A DNA stretch of 64,000 nucleotides from Adiantum capillus-veneris (Eukaryota > Streptophyta > Polypodiopsida > Polypodiales > Pteridaceae), in assembly GCA_014529385.2 (NCBI GenBank), contig CM043965.1, positions 12,264,412 to 12,328,411 of the forward strand. Reading direction: 5' to 3'. The notes below the pieces were generated by a model, which saw only the letters and a list, made by a program, of their open reading frames with translations, did no database searches and was not told the origin of the DNA. Of the stretch, positions 33,443 to 44,450 are shown one piece after another. A program made the position numbers and the translations under genes. The first letter of the stretch is position 1, and each line of letters starts with the position of its first letter.

Positions 33443-36096
33443 ATACCAGGTGAGAGATACTCCTCCCCAGCGGTCTATGCACAAAATATACAATTTATAC
33501 TTTTATAAAATTTTCAATATACCTCAAATTTGCAAAAGCATTTGCATAGGGGAGGAGTTATCAGTGCCTGACCAAGCATGGAGTTTAGGCCATGAACCGG
33601 ACTACATCTAGAGGTACCTAGCAACTAGTGCTCCCGATGAATGGGTGTTATGAATGAAAGCGCACTCAAGTAAAATATAAAATTGTGGAGGGTGAATATA
33701 TGTGTACACCGCGTTGCGAGAAGAGATAGAGAGAGAATATAGTGGACTCGGGGTGAAATAGAGTGCACAGAATAGAGAATCTTTAAATGCCCATCTAAAT
33801 GGAACAAGAAACCATGTATTAATGCAATGACAAAGTTTGGGTATACCATAATATCAAAAATTTTATGACAAAATAACTACCAGAGCATCGTACCCTCTGT
33901 AGGGATCGACCGGTCCACCCATCCACTTCCTCTTTACTATGAACAAAGAGAATTTCACTTCGTCGGGAGTGAGCCAGAACACCTCCAACCTACCTGAGCC
34001 AAAAATAGGTTGAGGCCGCTGCGCCTCCCTCCATGAACCCGAACTCTGAAAGGATCCCAAGTACCAGTAGGTGCAAGGGTATCAACACCAACCATACCAG
34101 TTTAGGTGCCATGCCTCTTCCATGCCCAGCACCGGGTGTTTAGGCAAATCCAAGGCAAAATCCTCAACTCGTTAGCCATGTAGGTCATTCAACCCCTGAT
34201 GCACTAACCGTGTAGATGAGCCTAACAAAAAGGAGAAGACCTAGGCAGCACCCCCAATCCAACAAAGCCCCAGGTCAATCACCCTTTAGACTAAGGCTAA
34301 GCGATGTAGGCGATCCTAGTCTTGTAGCAACGCTTCCATGAGAGACATAACACATGAGTCCAATCACAATAGAACTTCCTATATGCACAAACAATCTTTT
34401 CCACACAGTTAGAATGTACAGGGTCTCTACCCTTACACGTCTACCATAAACCATCCAAATCACTTTCATGATCCAATCCCAAAACCATAAATTATAATCA
34501 ATCACATCACATGGGCGAGCACTCCACCCCACTTGGGTGAGGCATGACCAATCCCGCATAACCACTTTAGAACGTAACATGGCTGCAAAAATTTTGCAGC
34601 ATAACCAAATCCACAAAGAAAATCATGAGCCACACCCGCTTACACCATAGAAAATAAACCATAATCCATAAGGAAATCTCAGCCCTTGACCATGGATCAT
34701 AATCACTTTGAACCAACTCCCACACTTGGAGTTTGACCCATCCCCTGCACAATCAATTGGAGTCTACACAGATGTGACCCTTAAGATGCGATTATTTCAT
34801 GCGTAAAAAGGGTCCGACCAAAAAATTATCATGATATAAAAATCCAACTTTGACCACATCCAACCATGCAAAGTTGATGCATCACATTTTCACTTCACCT
34901 CCCTAGCACATAGAGCTAGTTTTGACCTAAAACGGTGGAAAGAGATCACAACGATGCATATGAGGCATCCACATCATTCCATGAGTTCCCATACATCATA
35001 TGTTAACATTCCATCATCATAAACATGATGCAAAACAGCTTTGACCTTTAGGTCGACCATAAACCATAACTTCACACATATGAAAAAACAATTTTTATGG
35101 CATTTTTGGGGAGTATGCAAAAGATACAATTGAAAGTATTTGGCCACAAACCAATGGATCAAGCTCAGCTCCATAATATAGACTATCACTCTATCACATC
35201 ACTTCACCCATATAGTACTCACACAACAATTGGTAACCCCAAAAGAGAGTCATTTTATTCATATCCTCCTATGCGGTTCGGGATGTTTAACCATACACTC
35301 TCACATAAGTTTATGGCCATCTAATAATTGAAATCAACTTACCAAAACAAACCATAAAACATAAAAACAGCTCCGTTAACTCATGGCGTCATATGGTACC
35401 CCCCCTTGGTAGCACCCCTACGCGTGTAGTTAAATCCGACGGAGATCTAAATTCATTTATCATCAAGTTTCATCAAGATTTTCAATTGGTTAAGAGTGTT
35501 TACCCATCGGGTGAATCTATATAGTGGTTCTCCAAGGATCCTGGAGTTTTTTTACCATATTTCTTAGCTCGTGCGTGTTTTTCACATGACACCATAGAGA
35601 CAAAATGTTCTAAATGATGTATTTTATCTCTAGTTGAAAGGGTTCGGACTGATTCATAGCAGTATGTGATTTATGAACAAAACAATGTTCCTTCGGTCTC
35701 TGTGACGTAAAACAAAAAACACTTTTTATGCACACACGTGACCAAAAACCCATCATGTGCATAAAGCAACGTGTTAAACATGATGAAATAATCATGGGGC
35801 AACTTTGTATGTACTCGTTTGATCCATACATGCACTCTTATGCAAAAAAAAAATCATCGAGAAGGTGACTACTCAGAAAAACGACATAGAGAGAGAGAGA
35901 GAGAGATGATGGCTATGGATTTTAGAGATTCTCACAGTGCTTTAGTATTGATTAGGGGCTATCAAAAGGCTTCTTGCTTTGCCGCAAGAGTTTGGTGATG
36001 AGAGCTTCGTAGAGGTATCAACCACGAAAGCTCCTGGAGAGCACGTACACCGTGAAACGAGAGAGAAGATAATGAGCAAGTAGAGAGAGAGTGTCC

Positions 36097-36130
<34 letters not shown>

Positions 36131-36299
36131 TTATGGAGATGGTGATGAAGATCTTGCACCACTCCGTATAATAGATACATATAGCCTTGCGGTAGTAGAC
36201 GCAACAGATGACACTCAAAACTGAGCACTAACTGGCAAGTTATAGGCAAGCGCAGTAGGCTAGAGTGTGACCCAAGCAAAAAGATGGCGCTACCTCTCA
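33443..36299 (-). mobile_element. Candidate LTR (2.85 kb) with PBS-like site
   Basis: At 33438-33449 the minus strand reads TGGTATCAAAAC, close to the tRNA-iMet site TGGTATCAGAGC. One base further the plus strand starts tgagagatactcc (33451), and tacctctca ends at 36299, giving short inverted ends TGAGAG-TA. A 300 bp segment inside (34133-34434) recurs at 7111-7412, so it belongs to a repeat family. GA tracts lie at about 35888 and 36099-36125. No matching LTR or internal gag/pol is visible to the left, so this remains a proposal. Confidence 0.35.
34133..34434. repeat. Dispersed ~300 bp repeat, copy 2
   Basis: Matches 7111-7412. Here it is continuous with agcac on its left, giving a view of the target site before CACTA insertion. 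Confidence 0.85.
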
Positions 36300-36997
36300 T
36301 CCTGAAATAGCCCTTGCTTTTGGGAAAAAGCTGGAGTCTTTTCTAAAAACATTGTACAGGTTTTGGTGGTCAATACTCCCACTTACCATTCAATTTTTAC
36401 AGCAAAATTGACCATCCGAGCAGTATCTGGCCAACTAATGGAAACCGTAGCTAGACTATGCCACATCCTAATCTCCCCGCATGATTATGACTTTCCCGTA
36501 CTTCCCCAACGTATTTACGGTATCGCTTTTTATAAAAATATTTATCGTAAAAATCTCGTTTCGTCCCGTTTTTGCTCTAACTGATCATTTTTAAATCCGA
36601 CGGAGACTAAAATTAATATTTTTACATCTAGGTCATCATAAAAAGCACATTGCTTTTCAAAAATGCCAAAAAACACAAAAAGCTAAAAAATAGCAAAAAA
36701 AGAAAAAAAATTATAAAATTGAACCACGGGTTTCCCTCGTCCACCACTGGAATAAGAAAGCGGAGTTGTTTTTCACTAAAAAGCACTAAAAATCATGAGA
36801 AACTATAAATAGCGTGGAAAGCACTCAAAAAGATGATTTTTTACAAAATTGGATCATAGCTTCCTCTGAACACATAGATTAAGGATCCGACTTTGCTTTT
36901 TGCAAAAAAGCACCTAAAAGCATAAAAACATGAAAAAGCTAAAAATAGTGAATTTTTCCAAAGCAAATGTCCGTCTAACCTACTGGAACATGGAAAC
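36300..36997. other. No gene seen
   Basis: AT-rich, with A-rich runs such as caaaaaagaaaaa near 36700. The phrase aaatccgacggaga occurs here (36592) and at 35437, a short dispersed repeat. Confidence 0.5.
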
Positions 36998-37755
36998 TGT
37001 TAAGTATGGAGCCTGATTTACCCTTGTAATTTTCTGTGGTAAAAGCGCACATTTGTAAGGCCCCCATTATGAGGAGAAGCCATCGTGAGTGAAGGTAAAT
37101 CACTCACCGGAAACCAAAATTTTCACAGTCAAAAATCAGGGGCACCTTTAGGGGCCTTGGGGGCGGAAGCCCCTGAGACTTTTTTTTCCCTCGTCGGAAT
37201 ATTCCTTTTCGCCGAAATATTATGGCCAGACGGCGGCAGGAAAGTGGTCGGAAAACAACCATCGGTTGGCCGGTGGCCGGTGGCCGGTGGCCGAATTCAA
37301 TGGTCGGTGGCCAAATTCAAAAGCGGACTTGTCTTCTCAAGGGCGGCCGCGGATTGGAGGGTCCAATTTGGACTTATCTACACAAGGGCCGCTACACATG
37401 GCTGCCTCTCATGAGAGAGGGCAGCCCTTTTGGCCTATAAAAGGAGGCCATTTCTACACACATTTGATAGAGTGTGAAGTTGATGCAACAAGGTGAGTGT
37501 GAGGTGGTGAGAGTGAAGCAAGGCGGGAGCTCTATTAAGGATATAATCCCTTTGTAAATTACTTCTTGTTTTGAAGTACTAAAGCCATTGAGTGGCTGCT
37601 TTCCCGTGGACGTAGCCCACATTGGGTGAACCACATATATCATGTGTACTCTCTCTCTCTCTCTCTCTACTCTATAATCTCGTGTATGTAAATTTTTCTC
37701 TCTCCATTAAGTAATCTACTCAATTATCTATTTAGCTACCTCTTATTTCCTAACA
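36998..37755 (+). repeat. 5' LTR of copia element
   Basis: 758 bp, TG...CA. It includes ggccggtggccggtggccg repeats near 37270, a TATA box (TATAAAA, 37436-37442) and a CT tract near 37650. Confidence 0.9.
37436..37442 (+). promoter_or_regulatory. TATA box of the copia LTR
   Basis: TATAAAA in cctataaaagg, placed before the likely R region. Confidence 0.75.
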
Positions 37756-37757
37756 AC

Positions 37758-37769
37758 TGGTATCAGAGC
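37758..37769 (+). promoter_or_regulatory. Primer binding site, tRNA-iMet
   Basis: TGGTATCAGAGC, two bases after the 5' LTR; this is the standard plant copia primer site. Confidence 0.95.
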
Positions 37770-37828
37770 AAGGTTTGCTCGTAGCTAAATTATCTCAAGG
37801 AAAGGATTCCTTGAATTGAGTGGGAGTT

Positions 37829-38308
37829 ATGGCGGAGGAAGGGAAGTTCAAGATTGAGAAGTTCAATGGCAAAAACTATCAACATTGGAAGATGCAGATT
37901 GAAGACTATCTCTACCAGAAGGACCTTTATTTGCCACTAGGCGGTCTTGCAAAGAAGCCCGCAACGATGGCAGATGAAGCATGGATTGTCATTGATCGAA
38001 AGGCACTGGGAACAATCTGGTTAAGCTTAGCGTCAAGGGTGGCCTTCAATGTTTCAGAGATGAAGACCACGGAGGACTTGATGAAGTCACTTGACGACTT
38101 CTATGAGAAACCATCGGCATCCAATAAAGTATTTGTTATGAAGCGCTTGTTCAATCTAAAGATGGCAGAGAATGGTTCAGTTGCAAAACACCTAAATTAT
38201 TTTAACACAAACATAAGTCAACTTCGATCGGTGAAATCAATTTCGATGATGAAGTGCGAGATCTCCTTATACTATCATCTCTACCAAATAGTTGGGACAG
38301 CCTTGTGA
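37829..38308 (+). pseudogene. copia gag, N-terminal part, frameshifted
   Basis: The start ATG at 37829 gives MAEEGKFKIEKFNGKNY, then WKMQIEDYLYQKDLY and the UBN2-type gag core (FNVSEMKTTEDLMKSL, KRLFNLKMAENGSVAKHL). The protein forms the retroelement particle. The frame goes wrong near 38224 and ends at 38308; the continuation is in the frame of 38254-39186. Confidence 0.88.
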
Positions 38309-39186
38309 TGGCTGTAATTAATTCTATTTCTGGCACCAATACTCTTAAGTTTGATGATTTTGTGGGTGTTTTCCTAAGCGAGGAAATACGAAGGAGAAGC
38401 ACAGAAGAATCATCAAGTGCTGCACTGTCAGTGGAAACAAGAGGAAGGCTTAAGGAGAGGTTCAAAAACCAAAAGGGTCGTGATCGCTCAAGGCGGAGCA
38501 AGTCACGCACAAATTCAGTTTTTGAATGTTGGAACTACGGCAAGAAGGGCCACGTCAAGAAGGATTGTTGGTCCAAGAAGAAGAAGGAGATAGAGTCTCA
38601 AGACAACAAGCCAACATCGGAGGCCAATGTGGCAGGTAAAGTAGAGCAAGATGCTCTAATTCTCTCATTAGACAATGTGTCTAATTCCTGGATAGTAGAT
38701 TCCGAGGCTTCATTCCATGCGACACCACAGAAGCAACATTTCCAAGACTACACCAAAGGTGATTTTGGGTATGTATACTTGGGAGATGATGAAGCTTGTG
38801 AGATTGTCGGCAAAGGTACAGTTTCTGTCAAAACTGCTAACAAAAATGAATGGAAGCTTAAAGATGTTTGGCATGTTCCTTCTCTTCGCAAAAATTTGAT
38901 CTCTACAGGACAATTGGACGATGAAGGTCACAACATTGCATTCGGAAACAAACGGTGGAAGATCTCAAAGGGATCTTTGGTGGTTGCCAAAGTCGAAAAG
39001 GTCGGTACACTTTACTTGTGTACTGTTAACACGCAACCTTCAGCTTGTGCATCAACTACAGAAGTTGATAGTGCGGTGTGGCACTACCGGCTTGGGCATA
39101 TGAGTGCCAAAGGAATGAAAATCCTTCAAACAAAGAAGCTTCTACCAGGTTTGAAAGAAGTGGACTTAGAGTTCTGTTGTGAGTAG
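38254..39186 (+). pseudogene. copia gag C-terminus, zinc knuckle, protease, GAG-pre-integrase
   Basis: Continues gag (LLILSSLPNSWDSLV). It then has a basic zinc-knuckle region in which CWNYGKKGHVKKDC lacks the second cysteine of CCHC (Tyr instead). The protease site reads WIVDSEASFHAT, where DSGAS is expected; the Gly-to-Glu change should disable it. VWHYRLGHMSAKGMK is the GAG-pre-integrase domain. The frame ends at 39186, where sequence normally leading into integrase is fused to the RT end. Confidence 0.88.
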
Positions 39187-39828
39187 GTTCATGGACAACC
39201 CAGGTAAAGAGCATTGGCAAGCTGTGAAGTGGATACTTAGGTATCTAAAAGGGACAACAACAAATGCTTTGTATTTTGGAGGAACTAATATTTTTCTAGA
39301 AGGGTATGCTAATGCAGATATGGCAGGTGACAAAGATACTCAAAGGAGCACTACTGGCTATGTATTCACGGTTGGAGGCACAGCAGTAAGCTGGGATTCA
39401 AAGCTGCAGAAAGTGGTTTCACTTTCTACCACGGAAGCAGAGTATGTAGCAATGACGGAGGCAAGCAAAGAAATTATGTGGCTTCACAGATTATGTGAAG
39501 AAATTATGTGGCTTCACAGATTATGTGGCTTCACAGCAAAGAAATTATGTGGCTCCACAGATTCTTAGAAGAGCTTGGATTCAAACAAGACAATTGTGTC
39601 TTGTGCAGTGATAGCCAAAGTGCTATCCATCTTGCAAAGAACTTAGCCTTTCATTCAAGGACAAATCACATTGAGGTGAGATATCACTTTATACGCACTC
39701 TTTTGGAAGAGGGACAGCTAAAGCTAGGAAAGGTGCATACAAGTGAAAATCCTGCAGACATGTTTACAAAGGTGGTCAACAAGGAGAAGTTGAGCTTTTG
39801 CTCATCTTCAATCGGCATTCAAGGATAA
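39179..39828 (+). pseudogene. copia RT end and RNase H, with internal tandem duplication
   Basis: Starts with SRFMDNPGKEHWQAVKWIL (end of RT) and continues into RNase H: ANADMAGDKDTQRSTTGYVF, LSTTEAEYVAM, CSDSQSAIHLAKN, SRTNHIEVRYHFIR, ENPADMFTKVV. The D-E-D catalytic positions are recognisable. At 39460-39560 a segment of about 35 bp (gaaattatgtggcttcacag) is repeated three times, shifting the frame between 39179-39568 and 39508-39828. The protein ends normally with GIQG before the PPT. Confidence 0.88.
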
Positions 39829-39877
39829 GAAGCCAGAATGGAAAGCAATCACAGTTTTGGTTTGGAGATCAGTCTCC

Positions 39878-39888
39878 AAGTGGGAGAT
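39878..39888 (+). promoter_or_regulatory. Polypurine tract of the copia element
   Basis: AAGTGGGAGAT immediately before the 3' LTR start TGTTAAG, the usual plant copia arrangement. Confidence 0.88.
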
Positions 39889-40310
39889 TGTTAAGTATGG
39901 AGCCTGATTTACCCTTGTAATTTTCTGTGGTAAAAGCACACATTTGTAAGGCCCCCATTATGAGGAGAAGCCATCGTGCGTGAAGGTAAATCACTCACCG
40001 GAAACCAAAATTTTCACAGTCAAAAATCAAGGGCAACTTTTTTTCCTCGCCGGAATATTATGGCCGAACGGCGGCAGGAAAGTGGTCGGAAAACAACCGT
40101 TGATTGGCCGGTGGCCGGTAATCAATGGCCGGTGGCTTTGATGAGAAGAGGTCGGAATATTTCTTTTCACCGGAATATTATGGCAGGACAGCAGCAGAAA
40201 AATGTTCGGAAAGCAACCGTCAATTGGCCGGTGGCCGGTAGTCAATGGCCGGTGGTCGGAAGTCAATGGCCGGTGGCTTTGATGAGAAGAGGCCTTGCTT
40301 GGTGCATTTA
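39889..40310 (+). repeat. Truncated 3' LTR with tandem duplication
   Basis: Matches the start of the 5' LTR. It then has two copies of a ~115 bp unit (about 40048-40155 and 40163-40290) containing cggaatattatgg, ggaaagcaaccg and ggccggtggccggta. Downstream of about 40310 no LTR sequence (TATA, CT tract or CTAACA end) is found. Confidence 0.75.
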
Positions 40311-40440
40311 TCTCTATAGTCTGCTTCACTTGAACCTTCCCTGAATTCCCTCATGGTGGAGCAAGGGGTCGACTAACTAGAAACTTCATGCTAGGGATGC
40401 GATTCGCGACCTCCCTGAAGACTCCCATTTCGCATGTCCC

Positions 40441-40460
40441 TCTCTCTCCCTCTCTCTCTC

Positions 40461-40504
<44 letters not shown>
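40441..40504. repeat. CT tract followed by GA tract (hairpin-forming)
   Basis: tctctctc...tctctctag then (GA)n to 40504. The two halves are reverse complements around ctag, so the tract can fold back on itself. Confidence 0.9.
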
Positions 40505-40505
<1 letters not shown>

Positions 40506-40772
40506 GTCTTATTAGTTTGTTAAGCTCAAGATACTTGCAAGTGTAACCATCTAGAGATGCTATCATGGCTCCCAAGAAGGGCAATGAGGAATCAAGCATG
40601 GAATAGTGGGTGGCCCCGGGGGATTCACCATGGAAAACTTACCGCACCACGTAAGTGCAAGGGAGGGGGGGGGTTTTACAAGTAACATAAGCGTATAAGT
40701 TAGGGGTAGAGCCCCAATAATCTATATCCCAAGCTCAAAAATAATGGAGGGGGGTATCATATCTATGGGGAA

Positions 40773-40795
40773 GGGGGGGGGGGGGGGGGGGGGGG
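40773..40795. repeat. Poly-G run (23 G)
   Basis: An uninterrupted run of 23 G, preceded by gggg (40767-40770), with another G8 run near 40665. It is likely to form quadruplexes and to be error-prone in sequencing. Confidence 0.85.
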
Positions 40796-43069
40796 ACTGC
40801 CCCGTGTTCATTACTTGTAACCATTGGTCATTGTGTGCACTAGAACTCGGTTTAATTTTGGGGAAGGTACGTTGCCAATCACTCTTTGATTAGTTTTACT
40901 CATTTAGATCATGTGAGACCTAAATTTTATATGTAAGATAGGTGTATTAGAGTTTTCTTCATTGATTGTCGTATAAGCGTAGAAAGGGGGGTCATATTCC
41001 CTCATATGAGTCGTATATAGGGGTTTTATCAAAGTTGTCCGCTTGTAGGTGGCGTCCCGTTTTGTATATAGAGTGAATCCCCCAGGTGGTTGGCCTATAC
41101 GGTGGCTGCGTCGTAGTGTGGCTGACTCCAATGAGAATGTCCTTCTATCCATGTGCTTCTACCTTTCTGACCTCCAATCTACCTCCTCCCATTACTCACA
41201 TTTCACGGAGAATTGGTATCACATTGTGAGATTAGAGTAAGGCCACCATTATGAAGACGTTTTTTTGGAAACTTAGAGAGGGACTGCAAATTGGGAGCAA
41301 TCATCCAGCAGGTGCCTACATTGTAATGGCAGGGGTAGGGCTTCTTCTGTCCAAGAAGATTTTTGGTGAGAAATACCGTAGGCCTAGCTTGCATCTTCAA
41401 TAGAAATGGACAATGAGCATGTCATGTTTTCAATTGTTTCATCGATTATGATTGTTGTGCAACAAATGATGGAAATCTGTGAGCAGGATGCTCAAAACAC
41501 AAGTTGAGAAGGATGAAAAAAAAACAATCCACCTCGTCATGCGCACTCTACCGCTCACATTGGCATCCACCCTTGTCTCAATGAGGTCATGCTATGTTGG
41601 AGGTCTACTCACACCAAAACTTGGCTCGTATATCAAGCCGAGGTCGGCCATACACTGATGGAACCACTTTGTGTTCCATGCACGTGGCGACGAGATGAGA
41701 GGTGAAGGAAGATGTTTTGCCTTCCGTATCACCTATTCACAAATCTTGTACGGTTGGTGCGAGATGATATTGCACAGGGGAAAATTCTAGAGGCACTTTG
41801 ACATATTCTTGGTCGAGGTTGGTCATGTGAAAAGAAGGTTGGTCTCGCCATCATGCAACTTTCTTCTGGCAACAGCCAATGCACCATGTTTCCACCTACT
41901 TTGGTTGTGGCCATTCAATAGTTTTCATGTCGTGGCACGTACATAGTGTGAAATAAAAACATTCACCTCACTTTAAACACCTTTTGATGCATGGAAATAA
42001 AAGAAATCATGTACATATTGTGATATATGCTGGAGCAGCTACTACAGTTGCTATCATGTACATACCTATCCTGGGAGTCATGGCTCTGCATGGGGTGCCT
42101 TTGCATATTTTCCCACTTGATAAGATGCCCAATTTCATTTTGTGGTGTACATATTTCAATCATTTCATGGTGGAACACTCATCTTGCCTATAAAGATTGA
42201 TGTGGACAAAAATTGAAGAAAACAACAGCTAACAGGCGCCGTCGCAAAATTGCATGGAAAGTGATCCAAAATGAAATATTGATGAAAAATTATGCATATC
42301 TATTCCTTTCATGCTTATGCAAGTGATCCCACAAATTTAGGTATTTTTCTGACTCCGTTTGGGATTTTTCGCATAAAAAATGAGCTGAAAATGGGCTAGT
42401 TTTGGTCCAAAGTGGAAAAATGGCCTTAAAATTGAGCCATCAAATGAAATTCCGTGGGAAAGAGAGAGAAGGCTTCTTTTAAGTGAAAAAAACTGCAATT
42501 TCTCTTTACTGGGCAATAGCTTCCATGGCTGCCCAATCTATGTGTGATGCAATCCCGCCTCTTCTCAATCTTGTATCTAAGCTTGTGAGGGAGTGAATTA
42601 GGATTTCCCCTTATCAAAATGGTGTGTGGGTTTCAATTTAGAAGCTCATAAATCTCTGAAAAATAAAAAAATCATCACCATGAAGGTGGAATCTCGTGTA
42701 TTCCTTTCATCTGTTTGATAACATTACGACTATGTAATTGGGGGCGAGGCTACATGTTACCATGAAAGAGGTTTGGGTTTTGATTGGGATTTGTGCTTGT
42801 ATGAGACTTGAGATTTCATGGCTGAGAATTTAGTGTTCTCAATTTATCTTTTTAAGTGAAACTAAATGTGAATTTGTGAACCTTTCATCACGAACTCGCC
42901 TACGAAAGCAAGCAAATCCCAAGCAGAGTAGGAGAGAGGGTTTGTAATTGTCTTGTCATGAACGCTCTTAGATTTTCATTCATCTTAAAAAATAGAGTTG
43001 GTGATTTTCCATAAACGCTTTTTCTTAAAGTGTTTATGACTCTCATCACAAACTCTCATAGCCATAGGT

Positions 43070-43931
43070 TCTGCACCTTCCCAGCTAGACCGCACACAAC
43101 CCGACACCGTTTCCAAGTTTTTGCATCAATTTATTAGTGCTCTGATAAAGAATGCAGGTTCATGGATCTATTGACCAAAGATTGCAAGCAAGATGGGAGA
43201 CGTGAAAGAAGTTTTCTAGGTAGTGCGTGGTCTTGCCAATTGTTGTGGAACCATCGTCGCAACACATGTGAAGATGCATCTCCCAAAGAATGAGATCAAT
43301 GAGGCATGGTATGATCGCTATGGCAATGACAGTATGATCGTTCAAGGTACTGTAGATGATAAAATGTGGTTCTTGGACATCAATATTGGCTGGCCTGGCT
43401 CTTGCAATGACAAGCAAATATTGCACAACTCTAGATTTTATAGATTGTGCCAAGGACGGGAACGCCTATTGGGCCCACCTTACATCCATGACAACCTTAG
43501 CATGCAGGAGTACATTGTGGGTGACGGAGGATATGGTCTCTTTTCATGGCTAGCGATTGCATACCCACGAGTGGAGCTTACTTCAACCAGCCATTGTAGA
43601 TACAATTTCTTGCATTCATCAAACAAGGATCGTGGTGGAGCAAGATTTCGGACGCTTGAAGGAGACATGGAAATTTGTCAGTGGCACGATCAACTCTCCC
43701 AATCTTTTGACATTACCTGCTACAATACAAGCATGTTGTATCTTGCATAACATGTTGATGGATCTGGTTCAAGAGCGGGATCTTGAGGGTTGTCAAATAG
43801 ATATGAATGATCCATTGTTGGACAACCCATGTGTACACGATGTAGGTGGTGGCCTAGATGACACACTAGAAGGTGTAGAGTTGCGAGAGACCATGTGTGA
43901 GTACTTAGATGCACAATGCATAACAGACTGA
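43070..43931 (+). pseudogene. PIF/Harbinger transposase (DDE_Tnp_4), inactive
   Basis: A cut-and-paste transposase remnant. The plus strand codes for KNAGSWIY, a stop (TGA), IASKMGDVKEVF, a stop (TAG), then RGLANCCGTIVATHVKMHLP. The next part includes WFLDINIGWPGSCNDKQIL and VGDGGYGLFSWLAIAYPR (second acidic position). After a frame change near 43620 it continues VVEQDFGRLKETWKFV (glutamate position) and ACCILHNMLMDLV, ending at 43931. The first catalytic aspartate, normally in GAIDATH, is valine here. With two stops, a frameshift and a lost catalytic residue, it is dead. I could not place its TIRs or target duplication, and no Myb-like partner is nearby. Confidence 0.88.
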
Positions 43932-44450
43932 CATCGTCTCATGGTGGGTACTACTCTTTAGTTGTATAAGCTTTTCCATTCAGTCTTATTGCACAACTTA
44001 GGACAGACACTTTTCTTTCGGTCTGTAAGCTTTTTTCATCCAATCACTTAATGTACCCAACTTTGCACCTGCCAAGAAAGTTATTTGCATATGTTATTTT
44101 CACAAGTGGTAAATGTGTCTTTGTTCCAAACTATGTGAGTTCATGTCATTTGTAATCCGCATCACTCTTATTATCATCTGTTCCACCTATTTAAATCAAC
44201 TAATGTGGCTCTATTCCTATGCTTTTCTTATTGACATATGATCCACCGGACTGTATCACGTGTTTTGTATTCAAAATGGTCCACAAACAACTTCAAAACC
44301 GCATTAGGATGATGCAAGCTTTTGAAATCTAAAAACACAAAATTTGAAACCTAACAAATTCAAAATTCGACCATATCAAATTTAGCCAGATCGACAAGTT
44401 TTTAGATGATCACTAACTATTGTTAAGTACATGGCAAGATACTAGACTGA
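43932..44450. other. No gene seen
   Basis: Short AT-rich spacer between the Harbinger remnant and the gypsy LTR. Confidence 0.5.

Larger units (their letters stand above)
36998..40310 (+). mobile_element. Ty1/copia LTR retrotransposon, internally deleted, 3' LTR truncated
   Basis: The 5' LTR (36998-37755) has TGTTAAG...CTAACA ends and is followed by a perfect TGGTATCAGAGC primer site. Gag, zinc knuckle, protease and the GAG-pre-integrase region follow, then coding jumps straight into the end of RT/RNase H. Integrase and most of RT are missing. A polypurine tract precedes a 3' LTR (from 39889) that matches only the first ~120 bp of the 5' LTR closely, then carries a tandem duplication and loses similarity near 40310. 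The element cannot move on its own. Confidence 0.9.
40311..43069. other. Mostly featureless spacer
   Basis: I see no convincing gene in 2.7 kb. It contains a CT/GA inverted tract (40441-40504) and a run of 23 G (40773-40795) preceded by other G runs. A weak copia-like phrase on the minus strand near 41090 (RRSHRIGQPP) is noted under rejected items. Confidence 0.5.

Noticed and set aside
34275-34616. 113-residue minus-strand frame, similar to one at 7253-7438
   Set aside because: The similarity is explained by the 300 bp DNA repeat; the frame diverges at the repeat edge and shows no domain.
40904-41152. Minus-strand frame with RRSHRIGQPP, reminiscent of the copia spacer before RT
   Set aside because: Too short and isolated; no neighbouring integrase or RT motifs.
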